DNA from: Bartonella elizabethae F9251 = ATCC 49927
GTDB taxonomy: Bacteria; Pseudomonadota; Alphaproteobacteria; Rhizobiales; Rhizobiaceae
DNA: 64,000 nucleotides
Assembly: GCF_000518165.1 (NCBI RefSeq)
Contig: NZ_JADB01000001.1
Location: 1-64,000, forward strand
Reading direction: 5' to 3'
The position numbers and the translations under genes were made by a program. The notes beneath the pieces were generated by a model that saw only the letters and a program-made list of their open reading frames with translations, had not been told where the DNA came from and did no database searches. The stretch's first letter is position 1. Each line of letters opens with the position of its first letter. Below, in pieces: positions 63,219-64,000 of the stretch.

Positions 63219-63998
63219 TTAAGTTTCTCGAATTGGTCGGCGTTTTTCTATGGGATACCGTTGATATGTTTGAGCAATACGTGTAATGACTTCCTCTAAT
63301 GGTTCGATCTTAACGTCCATAGAGAAGCCATTTGCATGAACGATATTCTCATGATCAACCATAATGGCAGCATGGCCTTGCCAAAAAATTAAATCACCTC
63401 GTTGAAGTTTATCACTGTCTGAGATTAGATTTCCTATAGTTTTCTGTTGCATGTCAGTATCGCGTAAAACCATTTGACCAGTCATTATCATAGAAAGTTG
63501 GATGATTCCTGAGCAATCAAGTCCAAAGCCACTGGTCCCACCCCAAAGGTAAGGCGTGCGGATAAACATCTCAGCGACAGTAACATAATCTTTATAAACT
63601 TGTTCAATGGGACTAAGATGATTGCTAATAATTGCTTTCCCATTTTCAAGTATAGAATACATGGTTTCACGGACTTCAACTTCATCAATGACACTTACTT
63701 TACTTCCCATGGATAAAGGATACTCCATTGGCCCACACAAATCAGCTTGGAAATACTGAAAAGTACGTGGAACTGAAACGATATGTGTTTGCTTTACGGT
63801 TGATGTACAAAGTGCTGTTGTATCAATATAGCCAACATAATTATCTTTGAGGGATTGTCCCCAAGACATTGTTTCGCCATGTTCAAAGATAAGAAGCTCT
63901 TCCCCGAATAAGCACTCTGTCTGCATTTCACTTTTTTTATTGTTTTCTTTAAACAGTCCAGCAACAGGGACATTAACACGTCTTTTTTCACCTTGCAC
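63219..63998 (-). CDS. NlpC/P60 family cell-wall hydrolase, 5'-partial
   Basis: Cysteine peptidase of the NlpC/P60 family that cuts peptidoglycan stem peptides. The catalytic cysteine is in TPYLWGGTSGFGLDCSGIIQLSM; the histidine is in IFWQGHAAIMVDHENIVHANG. An SH3-like region precedes the domain (LLIFEHGETMSWGQSLKDNYVGYIDT). The frame is open at the right window edge and the GTG at 63998 lies inside typical N-terminal sequence, so the true start is outside the window. Confidence 0.9.
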   Translation of the reverse strand: MQGEKRRVNVPVAGLFKENNKKSEMQTECLFGEELLIFEHGETMSWGQSLKDNYVGYIDTTALCTSTVKQTHIVSVPRTFQYFQADLCGPMEYPLSMGSKVSVIDEVEVRETMYSILENGKAIISNHLSPIEQVYKDYVTVAEMFIRTPYLWGGTSGFGLDCSGIIQLSMIMTGQMVLRDTDMQQKTIGNLISDSDKLQRGDLIFWQGHAAIMVDHENIVHANGFSMDVKIEPLEEVITRIAQTYQRYPIEKRRPIRET

Positions 63999-64000
63999 AA

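Overview
The window reads as a chromosomal segment of a Bartonella species (Alphaproteobacteria, Hyphomicrobiales). The evidence is the AT-rich, loosely packed layout, the invasion-associated ialA (rppH)/ialB pair, a BadA/Vomp-type trimeric autotransporter, a Brucella-type Omp10 lipoprotein, and alphaproteobacterial housekeeping genes throughout. I did not assign a species. I recognised no insertion sequence, prophage, CRISPR array, rRNA or tRNA. Most of the window is core genome separated by unusually long AT-rich gaps, as expected of a host-restricted genome under reduction.

Layout. 1-5.3 kb: the 3' part of a repeat-rich trimeric autotransporter adhesin, overlapped at its stop codon by an IalB-family secreted protein. 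6.2-13.5 kb: ppx/gppA-type phosphatase, rlmE, obgE, proB, proA, nadD, rsfS and rlmH (ribosome maturation, proline and NAD synthesis). 13.6-18.4 kb: envC-like murein hydrolase activator, ctpA protease, ialA/rppH, ialB, yggT and a DUF167 protein. 18.4-23.2 kb on the minus strand: ppa, typA and mgtE. 23.8-28.2 kb: an M3 oligopeptidase, then a DUF459 SGNH-like protein and an MltB-like lytic transglycosylase on the minus strand. 28.4-34.6 kb: galU, kdsD, omp10 (minus), a degenerate NtrC-type regulator and a phospholipase-D family membrane protein. 34.8-40.1 kb: guaB, a small basic ORF (minus), an RsmB-type methyltransferase and guaA. 40.3-46.2 kb: a glycerophosphodiester phosphodiesterase and ugpBAEC, a glycerol-3-phosphate salvage unit. 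47.2-49.7 kb: a zinc-type znuABC operon on the minus strand. 50.4-54.2 kb: the class Ib ribonucleotide reductase operon nrdHIEF. 54.2-59.5 kb on the minus strand: prmC, prfA, fur and secA. 59.9-64 kb: a parvulin-type isomerase, argJ, a mutT-type Nudix gene and a partial NlpC/P60 hydrolase.

Themes. The surface and envelope genes (adhesin, two IalB proteins, Omp10, EnvC, CtpA, MltB, NlpC/P60, SecA, GalU, KdsD) serve host contact and wall remodelling. Regulation can be read directly at several places. Two Zur-box-like palindromes flank a promoter upstream of znuABC. An NrdR-box-like palindrome lies far upstream of nrdHIEF. Fur-box-like palindromes occur in gene-free stretches around mgtE and downstream of znuA. 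The points most worth a second look are the paired Zur-like boxes, the NrdR-like box with its roughly 500-base leader, a roughly 57-base repeat flanking mgtE, an NtrC-type regulator that has lost its ATPase and sigma-54 contact motifs, a 45-base tandem duplication at the proA start, and two small ORFs with good ribosome binding sites. I found no clearly new multi-gene system.
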